Assembly: GCA_027972325.1 (NCBI GenBank)
Contig: JAPMOS010000393.1
Span: 1-21,500 of the forward strand
From: Paratrimastix pyriformis
Lineage: Eukaryota > Preaxostyla > Paratrimastigidae
Reading direction: 5' to 3'
Length of the DNA stretch: 21,500 nucleotides
Every line of letters starts with the position of its first letter. Positions within the stretch are counted from its first letter, which is position 1. Below are positions 10,055 through 17,066 of this stretch, one piece after another. The notes beneath the pieces are model-generated. The model had not been told where the DNA came from. It saw only the letters and a list, made by a program, of their open reading frames with translations, and searched no databases. Position numbers and translations under genes: made by a program.

Positions 10055-10570
10055 TACCAGTCTTTATCCAACCCAGACAACCACGCTTCTCGCCCCTCTC
10101 TTTTGGATCAACTACATTTACCCCTTTATTAATTCCCCACCCAATTCCCGTTCCCCTCCTTCTTGTCTGTGATATCTCCACCCACTCCAATTTTACCTTC
10201 CACCTCTCTCCACCAATTCCACCATCTGTTCCACCCCTCAGTTGCATAATGATTCCCTCCCCATTCCAACCAAGCCCCACCCCTTCTTTCCCTTTTCCCA
10301 TATCCCCTCGCCCCCTTTCCCCTCGTTTTTCGGTATTCAATACATCGTGCCCCAAACAAAACTCGCGATTACACGATCCACCTCTCCAATTGCGCCCACC
10401 CCTTCCATTATTCTCCACCCAGTCCCCTTTCTGCACCCTTTACCAGCTCCCTTCCACTCGTTTTCAGACAGTGCCAACACAGAAGGACAGGGAGAAATAG
10501 GGGGGGGGCCGATGATCACAGCAGCTGCCCACCCCCACGCACCCGTCCACAACCCGCCCAGCTCCTACAC
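9850..10570. other. Pyrimidine-rich stretch between two coding-like blocks
   Basis: The plus strand is strongly C/T-rich, especially 10240-10330. Minus-strand frames here give only Gly/Trp/Arg-rich translations with no recognisable domain. The simplest reading is intron or intergenic DNA between the coding-like block at 10571-11585 and the block at 9319-9790. Confidence 0.35.
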
Positions 10571-10639
10571 TCACAGCCCGCCCGTATCCGCAACAACAAC
10601 AGCCCCCACTTCCTGCCCCCCTCCGCGCCATAGCCCGGG

Positions 10640-10951
10640 CCCTGGGGACCTCGTCGGTCGGGATGCGGAGGACGAAGCCCCGTCCCACCGCCCCGAATCC
10701 AAATCGCGATCCTTCAGTTTGATTTGGTCCGGGGCGGTGAGACCGCTCGTCGCAAACCACCGCATCACGTCGGCCACCGATCTGCAACCAGCCGGCCGCA
10801 GCACGATGACCGTCTTGCCAGGCACATTCTCGAACTGCTCCGACCGCTCCCCGGCAAAAATCGGCCGGCGACCCGCCACGACCGATGGCCACACTGGCGG
10901 GCCCCTCACCACACATAGCACACGGAACACCTTCATCATAGGGTCTTGCAC
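10640..10951 (-). CDS. Second exon of the unidentified host gene
   Basis: The frame from 10951 reads as ordinary protein: MMKVFRVLCVVRGPPVW, then FENVPGKTVIVLRPAGC and SVADVMRWFATSGLTAPDQI, ending near KLKDRDLDSG. After about 10690 it becomes Ser/Gly/Arg-rich up to a stop at 10571, so the exon probably ends around 10640-10690. It follows the exon at 10983-11585. No known domain was recognised. Confidence 0.4.
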
Positions 10952-10982
10952 CTACCAAGAGATGATCATTCCCAACCCCCAC
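10952..10982 (-). other. Candidate 31-nt intron
   Basis: On the minus strand the interval starts GTGGGG and ends TTGGTAG. Removing it joins codon 201 (CAG) of the upstream frame, in phase 0, to the frame that begins GTG CAA GAC at 10951, giving HGKVCQ-VQDPMMKVF. The length is 1 mod 3, exactly what is needed to link the two frames. It is very short for a spliceosomal intron, so a simple frameshift in a decaying gene is the alternative. Confidence 0.35.
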
Positions 10983-11585
10983 CTGACAGACCTTGCCATG
11001 AACTTGTTTCCCAGTCACAAAGCAGCCAGGATTGGCTTCCCTAATCGCTTTCAGGAGCAACTCCAGGGAGAAGTCCCCAACAATCGTAGTGGCTGAGCGC
11101 GACTCAGGTAATTCCTCCATTCGGTGGTCCAGGATGTCCAATCCCTTCACCCCACAAAACTTGTCCAATAGCTCTAAATCGTCTTCATAGATGAGCACCT
11201 CAAAGGAGGGGTAGGAGCCCTCCACAAGCGGCTCAGCGAATCCATCCCTCTCCATTGCCAATGTCAAGTTTCGATAGTTGGGCGAGGACGAGTCCAGAGG
11301 CTTCTTGAAACGAACCGGAACACGGACTCTCTGCGACAAAAGAGACATCATCCAACAAACTACCAGTAAGACCACGATCACATTGATAGGGCCAGGACCC
11401 GATGCAGGTCCCCCCCTCACCCCACCACAAAAGCGAAATGTACCGACCTTACCCTCACGTCTCTTTTTGCTCGCAGCCTCCGATTGCGCAACAGCTGCTT
11501 CTGCATCCCGTTTCTTCTCCTCAATCTTCCCGGCTTCTTCCATTTGCTCCATCGTCATCCCAGATTGTTCTTCAGTCTTGTTCAT
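10983..11585 (-). CDS. First exon of an unidentified host gene (possible single-pass membrane protein)
   Basis: ATG at 11585 opens a 201-codon frame that ends exactly at a possible splice donor. The first 50 residues are charged and helix-prone (MNKTEEQSGMTMEQMEEAGK, then KKRRE). A hydrophobic segment INVIVVLLVVCWMMSLL follows, then the basic RVRVPVRFKK, as in a type II signal anchor. The rest reads like a soluble domain (for example SFEVLIYEDDLELLDKF and TTIVGDFSLELLLKAI). I do not recognise the family. A donor-like GTAAGG (11452) and acceptor-like GTCGCAG (11331) flank the membrane segment, but splicing there would break the frame, so I keep it as coding. The gene is divergent from the one at 11779. 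Confidence 0.5.
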
Positions 11586-11778
11586 TGGAAAAGAGCAAGA
11601 GGCAGCGAGAGAATCAACGCAAAAAACGGGGCAAAGGAATTCAAAACTCGAGGGTCTATGCGACCGGGGAGGATTATTTATTATTATTATTGAAAAACAT
11701 GCTTCTATTCTTGATGAAGAAGATCCATTTCTGTGCTTTATTGACGAGCTCGACGATCATCGAGCTATCTTCCGGAGC
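11586..11778. promoter_or_regulatory. Divergent intergenic region with an AT-rich tract
   Basis: The space between the minus-strand ATG (11585) and the plus-strand ATG (11779) contains an AT-only tract of about 19 bases (11673-11691, repeated att/tat) in otherwise GC-rich DNA. It is a plausible shared promoter. The plus-strand frame is open through part of this interval (reading EEDPFLCFIDELDDHRA before the ATG), so part of it may instead be coding with an upstream start or splice acceptor. Confidence 0.35.
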
Positions 11779-12831
11779 ATGGACCAGCTGAGCCGTCTTT
11801 CCTTCACTTCTACCATGATCCCTGAGTTTGGCAAACTTTTTGGGTATTTGGTGGCCTCTGAGAAGCGCATCCCGTCGACCAAGCTGCTTCAGCGCATCAG
11901 TTTGAGCATTCTACGGTCGGCGGGGGGCGATCAATCTCTGTGCTGCCAAAAGCTTGCGCAATTGATTCAATTCATTTGTGGTGCCACCATTTTCAATTTG
12001 GAGTCTTCCAGCAAGCCCGTTACTGTATCGCGAGTATCGATGGCGACCCCCGTTCCCGCCCGACCTGTTGCTTCGGTGAACCCGTCCACTGCTTCGCCGC
12101 AATCCGGCCTGTGTCCAAAGTCACCGAGCACTGTCAAACAGCCTCCCGGAAAAGTGACCGCACATTGCATCGACCCCTCAGCTGCCCCGCTTCAGCTTGG
12201 AGGTGGTACAAGTCGGCCACGCCCGCCATCCCCCGAACCTTCACCAGCGAAGAAGAAGGACAGGGTTGAGGAGAAGGCTGACAGCAATCCTTTTGCTGTG
12301 CGCCCTGCTGTTGCCCACCAGCAGCCCGCGCCGGTCGGGAATCCGTTCGCCAAGGTGCCGCCCCCAGCCCCCACTGCATCTGCACCAGCCCCCACTGCAT
12401 CTGCACTAGCCCCCACTGCATCTGCACCAGCCCCCACTGCATCTGCACCAGCCCCCATTGCATCTGCACCAGCCCCCACTGCGACTCCCACTGTGGCCCC
12501 TGCCCCTGCCCCTGCCCCTGCCCCTGCCCATGCCCATGCCCCTGCCCAAATTGCCCCTGCCCATGCTGCCCCTGCCCATGCTGCCCCTGCGCTTGTCCCT
12601 GCCCCAGTGCAAGGGCTTCTTGCCACGCCGAAGGGAGCCTCGCTCTGCCCCACGGATCTGGGGTTGAAGGGGAGCGGGGCGGCTCGAGTGCCCGCGGGAC
12701 CGGACGGGCCGCGGAGGCGGGACTTTGGATGGTGGATCCGCCAGCAACACGCCCCGATGTTCGTGTTCCGCACCAGTACCAGATGGTACATGGGGACGCG
12801 GATGCCCAACGCCCAAGAAGTCCCAATGTAA
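11779..12831 (+). CDS. Pro/Ala-repeat protein with NPF motifs, unidentified
   Basis: From ATG 11779 the frame runs 350 codons to TAA at 12829-12831. Residues 1 to about 80 look folded (MDQLSRLSFTSTMIPEFGK, then LLQRISLSILRSAGG). Next comes a Ser/Pro-rich region with a basic patch (SPAKKKDRVEEK) and two NPF tripeptides (SNPFAVR and GNPFAKV), the motif bound by EH domains in endocytic proteins. Then come 7-residue PAPTASA repeats, PA/HA dipeptide repeats and a basic tail. The frame stays open upstream to 11278, but there it is antisense to the other gene. The stop overlaps a donor-like GTAAGG (12828) with an acceptor-like CACCATAG ending at 12963, so the gene could continue by splicing. No family recognised. 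Confidence 0.45.
   Translation: MDQLSRLSFTSTMIPEFGKLFGYLVASEKRIPSTKLLQRISLSILRSAGGDQSLCCQKLAQLIQFICGATIFNLESSSKPVTVSRVSMATPVPARPVASVNPSTASPQSGLCPKSPSTVKQPPGKVTAHCIDPSAAPLQLGGGTSRPRPPSPEPSPAKKKDRVEEKADSNPFAVRPAVAHQQPAPVGNPFAKVPPPAPTASAPAPTASALAPTASAPAPTASAPAPIASAPAPTATPTVAPAPAPAPAPAHAHAPAQIAPAHAAPAHAAPALVPAPVQGLLATPKGASLCPTDLGLKGSGAARVPAGPDGPRRRDFGWWIRQQHAPMFVFRTSTRWYMGTRMPNAQEVPM
12364..12489 (+). repeat. 21-bp tandem repeat coding PAPTASA
   Basis: Five full units (12364-12468) and a partial sixth of cca-gcc-ccc-act-gca-tct-gca. Differences are single substitutions (cta for cca, att for act) and the unit length is a multiple of three, so the frame is kept. Confidence 0.9.
12497..12610 (+). 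repeat. 6-bp Pro-Ala repeat tract
   Basis: gcccct and gcccat hexamers code for PA and HA dipeptides, interrupted by short insertions. It directly follows the 21-bp repeat in the same frame. Confidence 0.8.
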
Positions 12832-12983
12832 GGGAATTGTGTTCCTTTCGGTTCAATCTTTTTGTCCCGTTGTTCAGTCTTTTCCCTGATTTATCTCCTC
12901 GATCCACCCTATTCCTTGGTCCCCTCCCCCCCCGTTCTTTTCTACCTCTCCCTGTCACCATAGCCCCCGCCCCTAGCCCTAGT
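12832..12983. other. Spacer between the Pro/Ala gene and the LINE region
   Basis: The plus strand is C/T-rich with a polypyrimidine tract before CACCATAG (AG at 12962-12963). This could be an intron of the preceding gene (12828-12963). Nothing else recognisable. Confidence 0.4.
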
Positions 12984-13096
12984 TGCCCGCAGAATTGCGG
13001 GGGACATGGGAGGGACTGGGGGTCATGTTACCCCCCGGCTTCGGCCGGAATCGGGAGTTTTGCATCTCTATGTTGCAAACATGTATGACACACACA
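12984..13096 (+). mobile_element. Short LINE-type 3' tail (element D)
   Basis: About 113 bp resembling the 3' ends of insertions C and E. It has catgttacc, a UUCG-capped stem (ccggc-ttcg-gccgg, 13035-13048), gaatcggga, a second hairpin (gttttgca...tgcaaac, 13054-13080) and a tatgacacacaca tail ending at 13096. An extra hairpin (ccgca-gaat-tgcgg) lies near its start. It is more diverged than C and E and may belong to a sister subfamily. No target-site duplication was found. It is either a heavily 5'-truncated insertion or the 3' end of an upstream element into whose tail copy B inserted. Confidence 0.55.
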
Positions 13097-15217
13097 GGTA
13101 CGGGAGGAGAAGGAGGCTCTGATGGAAGGGGGAGGGGACGTGACAGTGAGAGATTGACGGATGGAGGGATGATCGAGCGACCGGGCGAGTTGTTTGGCGG
13201 TGGTGGCGAGCTGGAGGAAGTTGATGGGGTTGGCTTGTCGCAGGGGGCGGGGGTCGGGAGGTACAGAGGCGTGTGTAATAAGTCGGGCCACCGTTGTTGG
13301 GTGGCAACAGCCCTCCAGGTGGTGGAAGCGGTGGGGGGGGCCGGGCAGTTGTTCGATGTTGTGAGAGGGGTGATTGGGGGAGACCCGGGTATGGAGCAGG
13401 CAATCTGGGAGAAGGGGATTGATGGGCTGGATGAGCTTCATGATGGGGATGCAGGGGATGCGGTGGCGGACCTGCTGAGGAAAGCTCGGATCCCGACAGG
13501 AGCGCGGATGAGGGTGGTGCACGTCTGTCAGGAATGCGGAAGGGTGAGCGAGGGCCGCGAAAGGGAGCGGGACTGCCTGGTGGTGCGTCTGGAGAGGGAC
13601 GGTGACAGAATGAGTGAAGCGGTCCGGAAGGTGGTGATGGCGGACGGACGGGTGCGGAAGAGGTGCCCAGAGTGTGGTGCCGATCGGTGGCACGCGCAGG
13701 AGGAACGGGCGGTGGGCATGGAGGATGTCATGGTGGTCCAGGTGGTTCGCGATCGGCGGGACGGCAGGGTGGACCAGTCGCAGTGGCGGGTGCAGCCGGA
13801 CCCCGTGGAAGTTCTTGGCACGAATTACCGCCTGGAGGCGGCGGCGGAGTTCTGCGAAAGGAGAGGAGGGGGGCGACATTGGGTGGCGGTGAAGAGGATT
13901 GAAGGGGCATGGTGGCGCTTCGATGACAGCGTGGTGAGGGAGGTGGGCGAGGAAGAGACGAAGCATGGCGACATCTTTCTTTATGTGGCGGGGGCAGGGA
14001 TGGGGTCGAGAATGCAGCGTTCGACGTGGGGACCGGCTTTTGGAGGGGGAGCAAAGAAGGGGGCAGACGGGAGGGCACAAGGGGGGACGAAGAGGGAGAC
14101 GGGTAAGGCGGGGAGAGGTGAAGACCTGGAGGAGCATGAGGTGGGGCAGTCCGGGGTGCGCCCGGTAACGGGGGACTCCTACCCGGGGGTGCCCAGGTAT
14201 CCTGGGGACGGGATGAGCAGAAAGGCCAGGAAGAAGCGCGGGAAGAAGGACGCGACAAGGAAGAAGAGGCAGGTGGCAAAGATGAGGGATATCGAGAAGA
14301 CATATGACGAGAAGGCGGAGGAGGAGGAATTCCAGGGGGTGGAGAAGTGGTGCCAGGGCAAGAAGGAGGCCAACCTGAGGGCGGGGCTGCCGGCGAGGGA
14401 GGAGGGAAGGATGAGGGTCGTGGGGTGGAACGTGCGTGGGTTGGGGTCAGACTGGAAGAAGAGCAATGTGGCGGCGATGATGGCAATCCTGCAGCGGTAT
14501 ATCACGGCCAACATCCGGTTCTACATCAACGGGGAGGGGGATGGGAAGTGTTGGTGTGGGGTGAGGGACCACATGAACCACTTGGTGTTTGAGTGCCCAG
14601 GGATGGCGGGATGTGTGGGGGAGAGATGGAAAGGGGCGGATGCAGTGAAGCTAATTGAGTGGTTGGACAAGGCGGAGGGAGCTGAAGACCCGGACCAGTT
14701 GCTCGAGGAGAAGTGGGTGGAGCCGATGGGCGAGTGTGTGAAGATAAGGGGCAGGCAGATCACGAAGGTGAGGCTATGGCAATTGATGGAGAGGTCCCGG
14801 GGGAGATGGTTTCGGGCGAGAACATGGGACAGTTTTTGGGAAAGGTTCTCGACAGAGGTGGCTGAGATGTGTGACCGATATGAGGAAGGGAAAAGCACGA
14901 CAGTAAAGGAGGGGCGGACGCATATGAGTACGCTGAGGAACCAATGGACGACTCCCCACACTATATCTTCGTTGCTGAGGCAGGCGGGAAGCCTAACGGT
15001 GATGGCGTTTTCGCACCCAGGGAATGCGGATCTCAGTTTCCCAGAGTATAGAACGCCGAGTAAGGAAGACTGGTTCCTGGGAGGTTCGGTGGATGGGTAC
15101 GGGCTATTTAAGGAGAATCGGGACTTGTTGATTTATGCGAATCCGGAATATAACCCCAGGAGGAGATGGATCGGTTTTCCGAGCAATTGGAGAGTGGGCG
15201 GAGAGCCCGATTGGTAG
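13085..15217 (+). CDS. Open chimeric frame: USP-like domain, start of APE, then C-terminal region of insertion C
   Basis: ATG 13085 lies in the tail of element D; ATG 13169 is the likelier original start. The USP-like domain has YRGVCNKSGHRCW with the nucleophile Cys codon at 13295, CQEC at 13526-13537, CPEC at 13664-13675 (two CxxC pairs, as in the USP zinc ribbon), and GRHWVAVKR...WWRFDDS with His at 13877 and Asp at 13925. The His-to-Asp spacing of 16 residues fits the family. A basic patch (KARKKRGKKDATRKKRQ) follows, possibly a nuclear signal. The endonuclease starts VVGWNVRGLGSD and is cut at 14474 by insertion C, which happens to continue in frame with AMMAILQRYITANIRF, the motif CWCGVRDHMNHLVFECP and part of the C-terminal region. 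USPs remove ubiquitin from proteins; that role is inferred here. The frame closes at 15217. Confidence 0.75.
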   Translation: MTHTGTGGEGGSDGRGRGRDSERLTDGGMIERPGELFGGGGELEEVDGVGLSQGAGVGRYRGVCNKSGHRCWVATALQVVEAVGGAGQLFDVVRGVIGGDPGMEQAIWEKGIDGLDELHDGDAGDAVADLLRKARIPTGARMRVVHVCQECGRVSEGRERERDCLVVRLERDGDRMSEAVRKVVMADGRVRKRCPECGADRWHAQEERAVGMEDVMVVQVVRDRRDGRVDQSQWRVQPDPVEVLGTNYRLEAAAEFCERRGGGRHWVAVKRIEGAWWRFDDSVVREVGEEETKHGDIFLYVAGAGMGSRMQRSTWGPAFGGGAKKGADGRAQGGTKRETGKAGRGEDLEEHEVGQSGVRPVTGDSYPGVPRYPGDGMSRKARKKRGKKDATRKKRQVAKMRDIEKTYDEKAEEEEFQGVEKWCQGKKEANLRAGLPAREEGRMRVVGWNVRGLGSDWKKSNVAAMMAILQRYITANIRFYINGEGDGKCWCGVRDHMNHLVFECPGMAGCVGERWKGADAVKLIEWLDKAEGAEDPDQLLEEKWVEPMGECVKIRGRQITKVRLWQLMERSRGRWFRARTWDSFWERFSTEVAEMCDRYEEGKSTTVKEGRTHMSTLRNQWTTPHTISSLLRQAGSLTVMAFSHPGNADLSFPEYRTPSKEDWFLGGSVDGYGLFKENRDLLIYANPEYNPRRRWIGFPSNWRVGGEPDW
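14464..14474. repeat. Target-site duplication of insertion C, left copy
   Basis: caatgtggcgg here is repeated exactly at 16017-16027. Sequence to its left and to the right of the second copy joins into the uninterrupted endonuclease reading of copy B. Confidence 0.9.
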
Positions 15218-15339
15218 AGGAGGAAAAGAGCGTTTAGATGCATTGTTATTGTGCCGTACGGGGAAGGGAAAGCGAACAGAATCCAGCCGGGGAGTGAGCC
15301 GAAGCACGGTGTGAGCTTGGCGATCAAGGGGACATTCAG

Positions 15340-15840
15340 ATGCGTGAGCTTTTCATCATCCAGGAGGGTGGTTTTGCCTTTTGGGAGCCGAGTTTCTGGC
15401 GCACCGGGAGGAAAGTGGTGGGGAAGGCGCGGTTTGATGTGGGGATTCTGATGTTTGAGAATGGGCGGGCTAGGGAGAGATTCCCGATGGACCCAGCCCC
15501 GTTGTGGGCTTTGGAGGCGATGTTGAGGAAGGAGGCCGGGAGTTGCATGGTGCAGGTAAACTATGAGGGCCGCCCGAGAGATGGGGAAGCGCTTTACAAC
15601 TGGAGGGGGATATCGGAGGCGGTGGTGACGAAGGTGATGAGGAGGTTGAGAGCGAAGTGCGGTGTTAAGATGGAATACGCGAATGCATGTAGACTGGCAG
15701 CGGAAATGGGAATTGTGGATGAAGACACTCAAAAGGAGGTGGGAAGCGAGCTGGCAGGAATCAGGAAAACGATGCTCATAGCGATTCAGCAAAGGAAGAA
15801 GTGCGAAAAATTTGAGGCAGGAATGAAAGAAGAGCTGTAG
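15340..15840 (+). pseudogene. Insertion C: end of the LINE C-terminal region
   Basis: The frame from ATG 15340 has 166 codons (RELFIIQEGGFAFWEPSF, then PLWALEAMLRKEAG, GEALYNWRGISEAV and MLIAIQQRKKCEKF), ending TAG. It matches copy B from about 21217 to the window end (KELFIIEEGGFSFWLPSF and VLYNWRGF). It is the last part of the polyprotein, now out of frame with the upstream part that stops at 15217. I recognise no known domain. Conservation in B and C shows it belongs to the element rather than to flanking DNA. Confidence 0.75.
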
Positions 15841-16016
15841 TCCGGAAGTCGGCGGAGACCGCCCCTGGAGGGACGGTAGCCGACCCATGAACTCCCTGGG
15901 GTGCTCTTTCTGCAGGACTTGTCCTGCGGGAAGGCGGCCCGGGGGGGATCATGTCACCCGCGGGCTTCGGCCCGATTCCGGACTCGGCGCAAGCCGGGAA
16001 GTATCACACACACACA
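15841..16016 (+). promoter_or_regulatory. LINE 3' UTR with four small hairpins and (CA)n tail
   Basis: In order: ggcgg-aga-ccgcc (15851-15863), gcagga-cttg-tcctgc (15912-15927), cgggc-ttcg-gcccg (15961-15974) and cggc-gcaa-gccg (15985-15996), then gggaagtat and the CA repeat. The loops CUUG, UUCG and GNRA are the well-known stable RNA tetraloops. The same order recurs in insertion E with compensating changes. The likely role is recognition of the element RNA by its reverse transcriptase, which is inferred. Confidence 0.75.
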
Positions 16017-16027
16017 CAATGTGGCGG
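16017..16027. repeat. Target-site duplication of insertion C, right copy
   Basis: Exact copy of 14464-14474 (caatgtggcgg), directly after the CA tail. The first C and A could equally be the last bases of the tail. Confidence 0.9.
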
Positions 16028-16460
16028 ACCTGCTGCGAGTTGGGGGGGTCAACATTGCCCTCCTGCAAGAGACGAAAGGTACGAAAGACAACAAGCAACA
16101 GTTGGAGGAGAAGTGGATGAAGGGGTGGTGCTGGAGGAGCTCGGTGGTGGCACCCCAAGGGAGGGGTGATGATTGGGTATAGGCGGACCTTACAGATAGC
16201 AGTGCGCAAGGTCAGGGAGGTGATCCCTGGCTACTTGATGTTTCTCGATTGGTCGGAGGGGAAGACCAACCTGAGGCTCATAAATCTGTACTACCCAACT
16301 GGGGAGGGAGAGGACAAGGTGAGGGTAAGGAATGTCATTATCAGGAGGTTGGAAGAGTGCATGGCGGAGGGAGCAGCTGAGGGGAGGGGCGTGGTGGTGT
16401 ACACGGACGCGAATAGTTGGGCCAAGGAGGTTGGTGAGCAGGAGATGCTGGGTCTGTATG

Positions 16461-16471
16461 ACACGGCGAAG
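16461..16471. repeat. Target-site duplication of insertion E, left copy
   Basis: acacggcgaag here recurs exactly at 16627-16637. The flanking coding sequence YDTAK / MVGK is split by the insertion. Confidence 0.88.
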
Positions 16472-16626
16472 GCGGTGACCGCCCCTTGTGGGCGCGAGCC
16501 GACCCATGGACCACTTGGGGCGTTCCTTCTTGCGAGCTTGTCTCGCGGGGAGGGCGGACCGGGAGGTCTATGTTACCCGCGGGCTTCGGCCCGATAACGG
16601 ACTCGGCGTAAGCCGGGAAGTATCAC
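16472..16626 (+). mobile_element. Insertion E: 155-bp LINE 3'-UTR copy
   Basis: It aligns over its full length with the 3' UTR of insertion C and starts at the first hairpin (gcggtgaccgcc), 10 bases past the position of the LINE stop codon. It retains the stems gcgag-cttgt-ctcgc (16532-16546), cgggc-ttcg-gcccg (16580-16593) and cggc-gtaa-gccg (16604-16615) and ends tatcac. It may be an extremely 5'-truncated LINE or a SINE-like unit using the LINE tail. No internal RNA polymerase III promoter was seen, so truncation is favoured. Confidence 0.88.
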
Positions 16627-16637
16627 ACACGGCGAAG
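16627..16637. repeat. Target-site duplication of insertion E, right copy
   Basis: Exact copy of 16461-16471. Its first bases (acac) merge with the CA tail of the inserted element. Confidence 0.88.
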
Positions 16638-17066
16638 ATGGTGGGTAAGCAGAACGAGATCACATTCGTGCGCAACAAGAAAGGAGGGAAGGGGGAGGTG
16701 GAGGAGGAGGGCAAGCAAGGGGGGAAGAAAGGGGAGGCCAGGCTGGACCTTTGCTTGGCAACGCAGGGGACGATGGCACGATTGCTGGACAATATGTGGG
16801 TGTGGAGAAATGAGGAGGTTCAATGGCAGGAAGTCACAGACCATCACATGGTAGTCACTGACTTGAGGAACATGTTGCCGGCATGGGCGGGAACGCTGCG
16901 GAGGAAGGTGGCCATCTGCCCGTCCAAGTCGGACCTGGATGCGTTGCTGCGGGAGAAGAGGAAGGATGAGTATGAAGGGATGGTGGGGAAGATGCGCACG
17001 TACCGGGAGAAAGTGGCGGCATTGCTTCGGAAGGCGATGGAGAAGGGGCGGACCCATCGTTCGAGC

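Larger units (their letters stand above)
14475..16016 (+). mobile_element. Insertion C: 5'-truncated LINE of the same family
   Basis: A 1542-bp insertion in the same orientation as copy B. It begins at AMMAILQRYITAN, just after where RNase H would end, and runs through the zinc motif, the C-terminal region, a stop at 15838-15840, a 176-bp 3' UTR and a (CA)n tail. It aligns with copy B from about 20372 on. A perfect 11-bp duplication flanks it. 5' truncation, a 3' tail and target-site duplication are the hallmarks of LINE target-primed insertion. It is the only copy in the window that shows the whole C-terminus and 3' UTR. Confidence 0.93.

Noticed and set aside
11331-11452. Intron around the hydrophobic segment of the minus-strand gene (GTAAGG donor, GTCGCAG acceptor)
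   Set aside because: Splicing would put the downstream part out of frame, whereas reading through keeps one continuous frame.
11278-11690. Upstream extension of the Pro/Ala-repeat ORF
   Set aside because: It opens with TTG and is antisense to the better supported first exon of the minus-strand gene; the ATG at 11779 was used instead.
13028-14137. 369-codon minus-strand open frame
   Set aside because: Antisense to the USP-like domain, His/Pro-rich and without recognisable motifs, while the plus frame has clear catalytic motifs.
16472-16626. tRNA-derived SINE or tRNA gene
   Set aside because: The hairpins do not form a cloverleaf and no A/B box pair is visible; the sequence aligns with the LINE 3' UTR.
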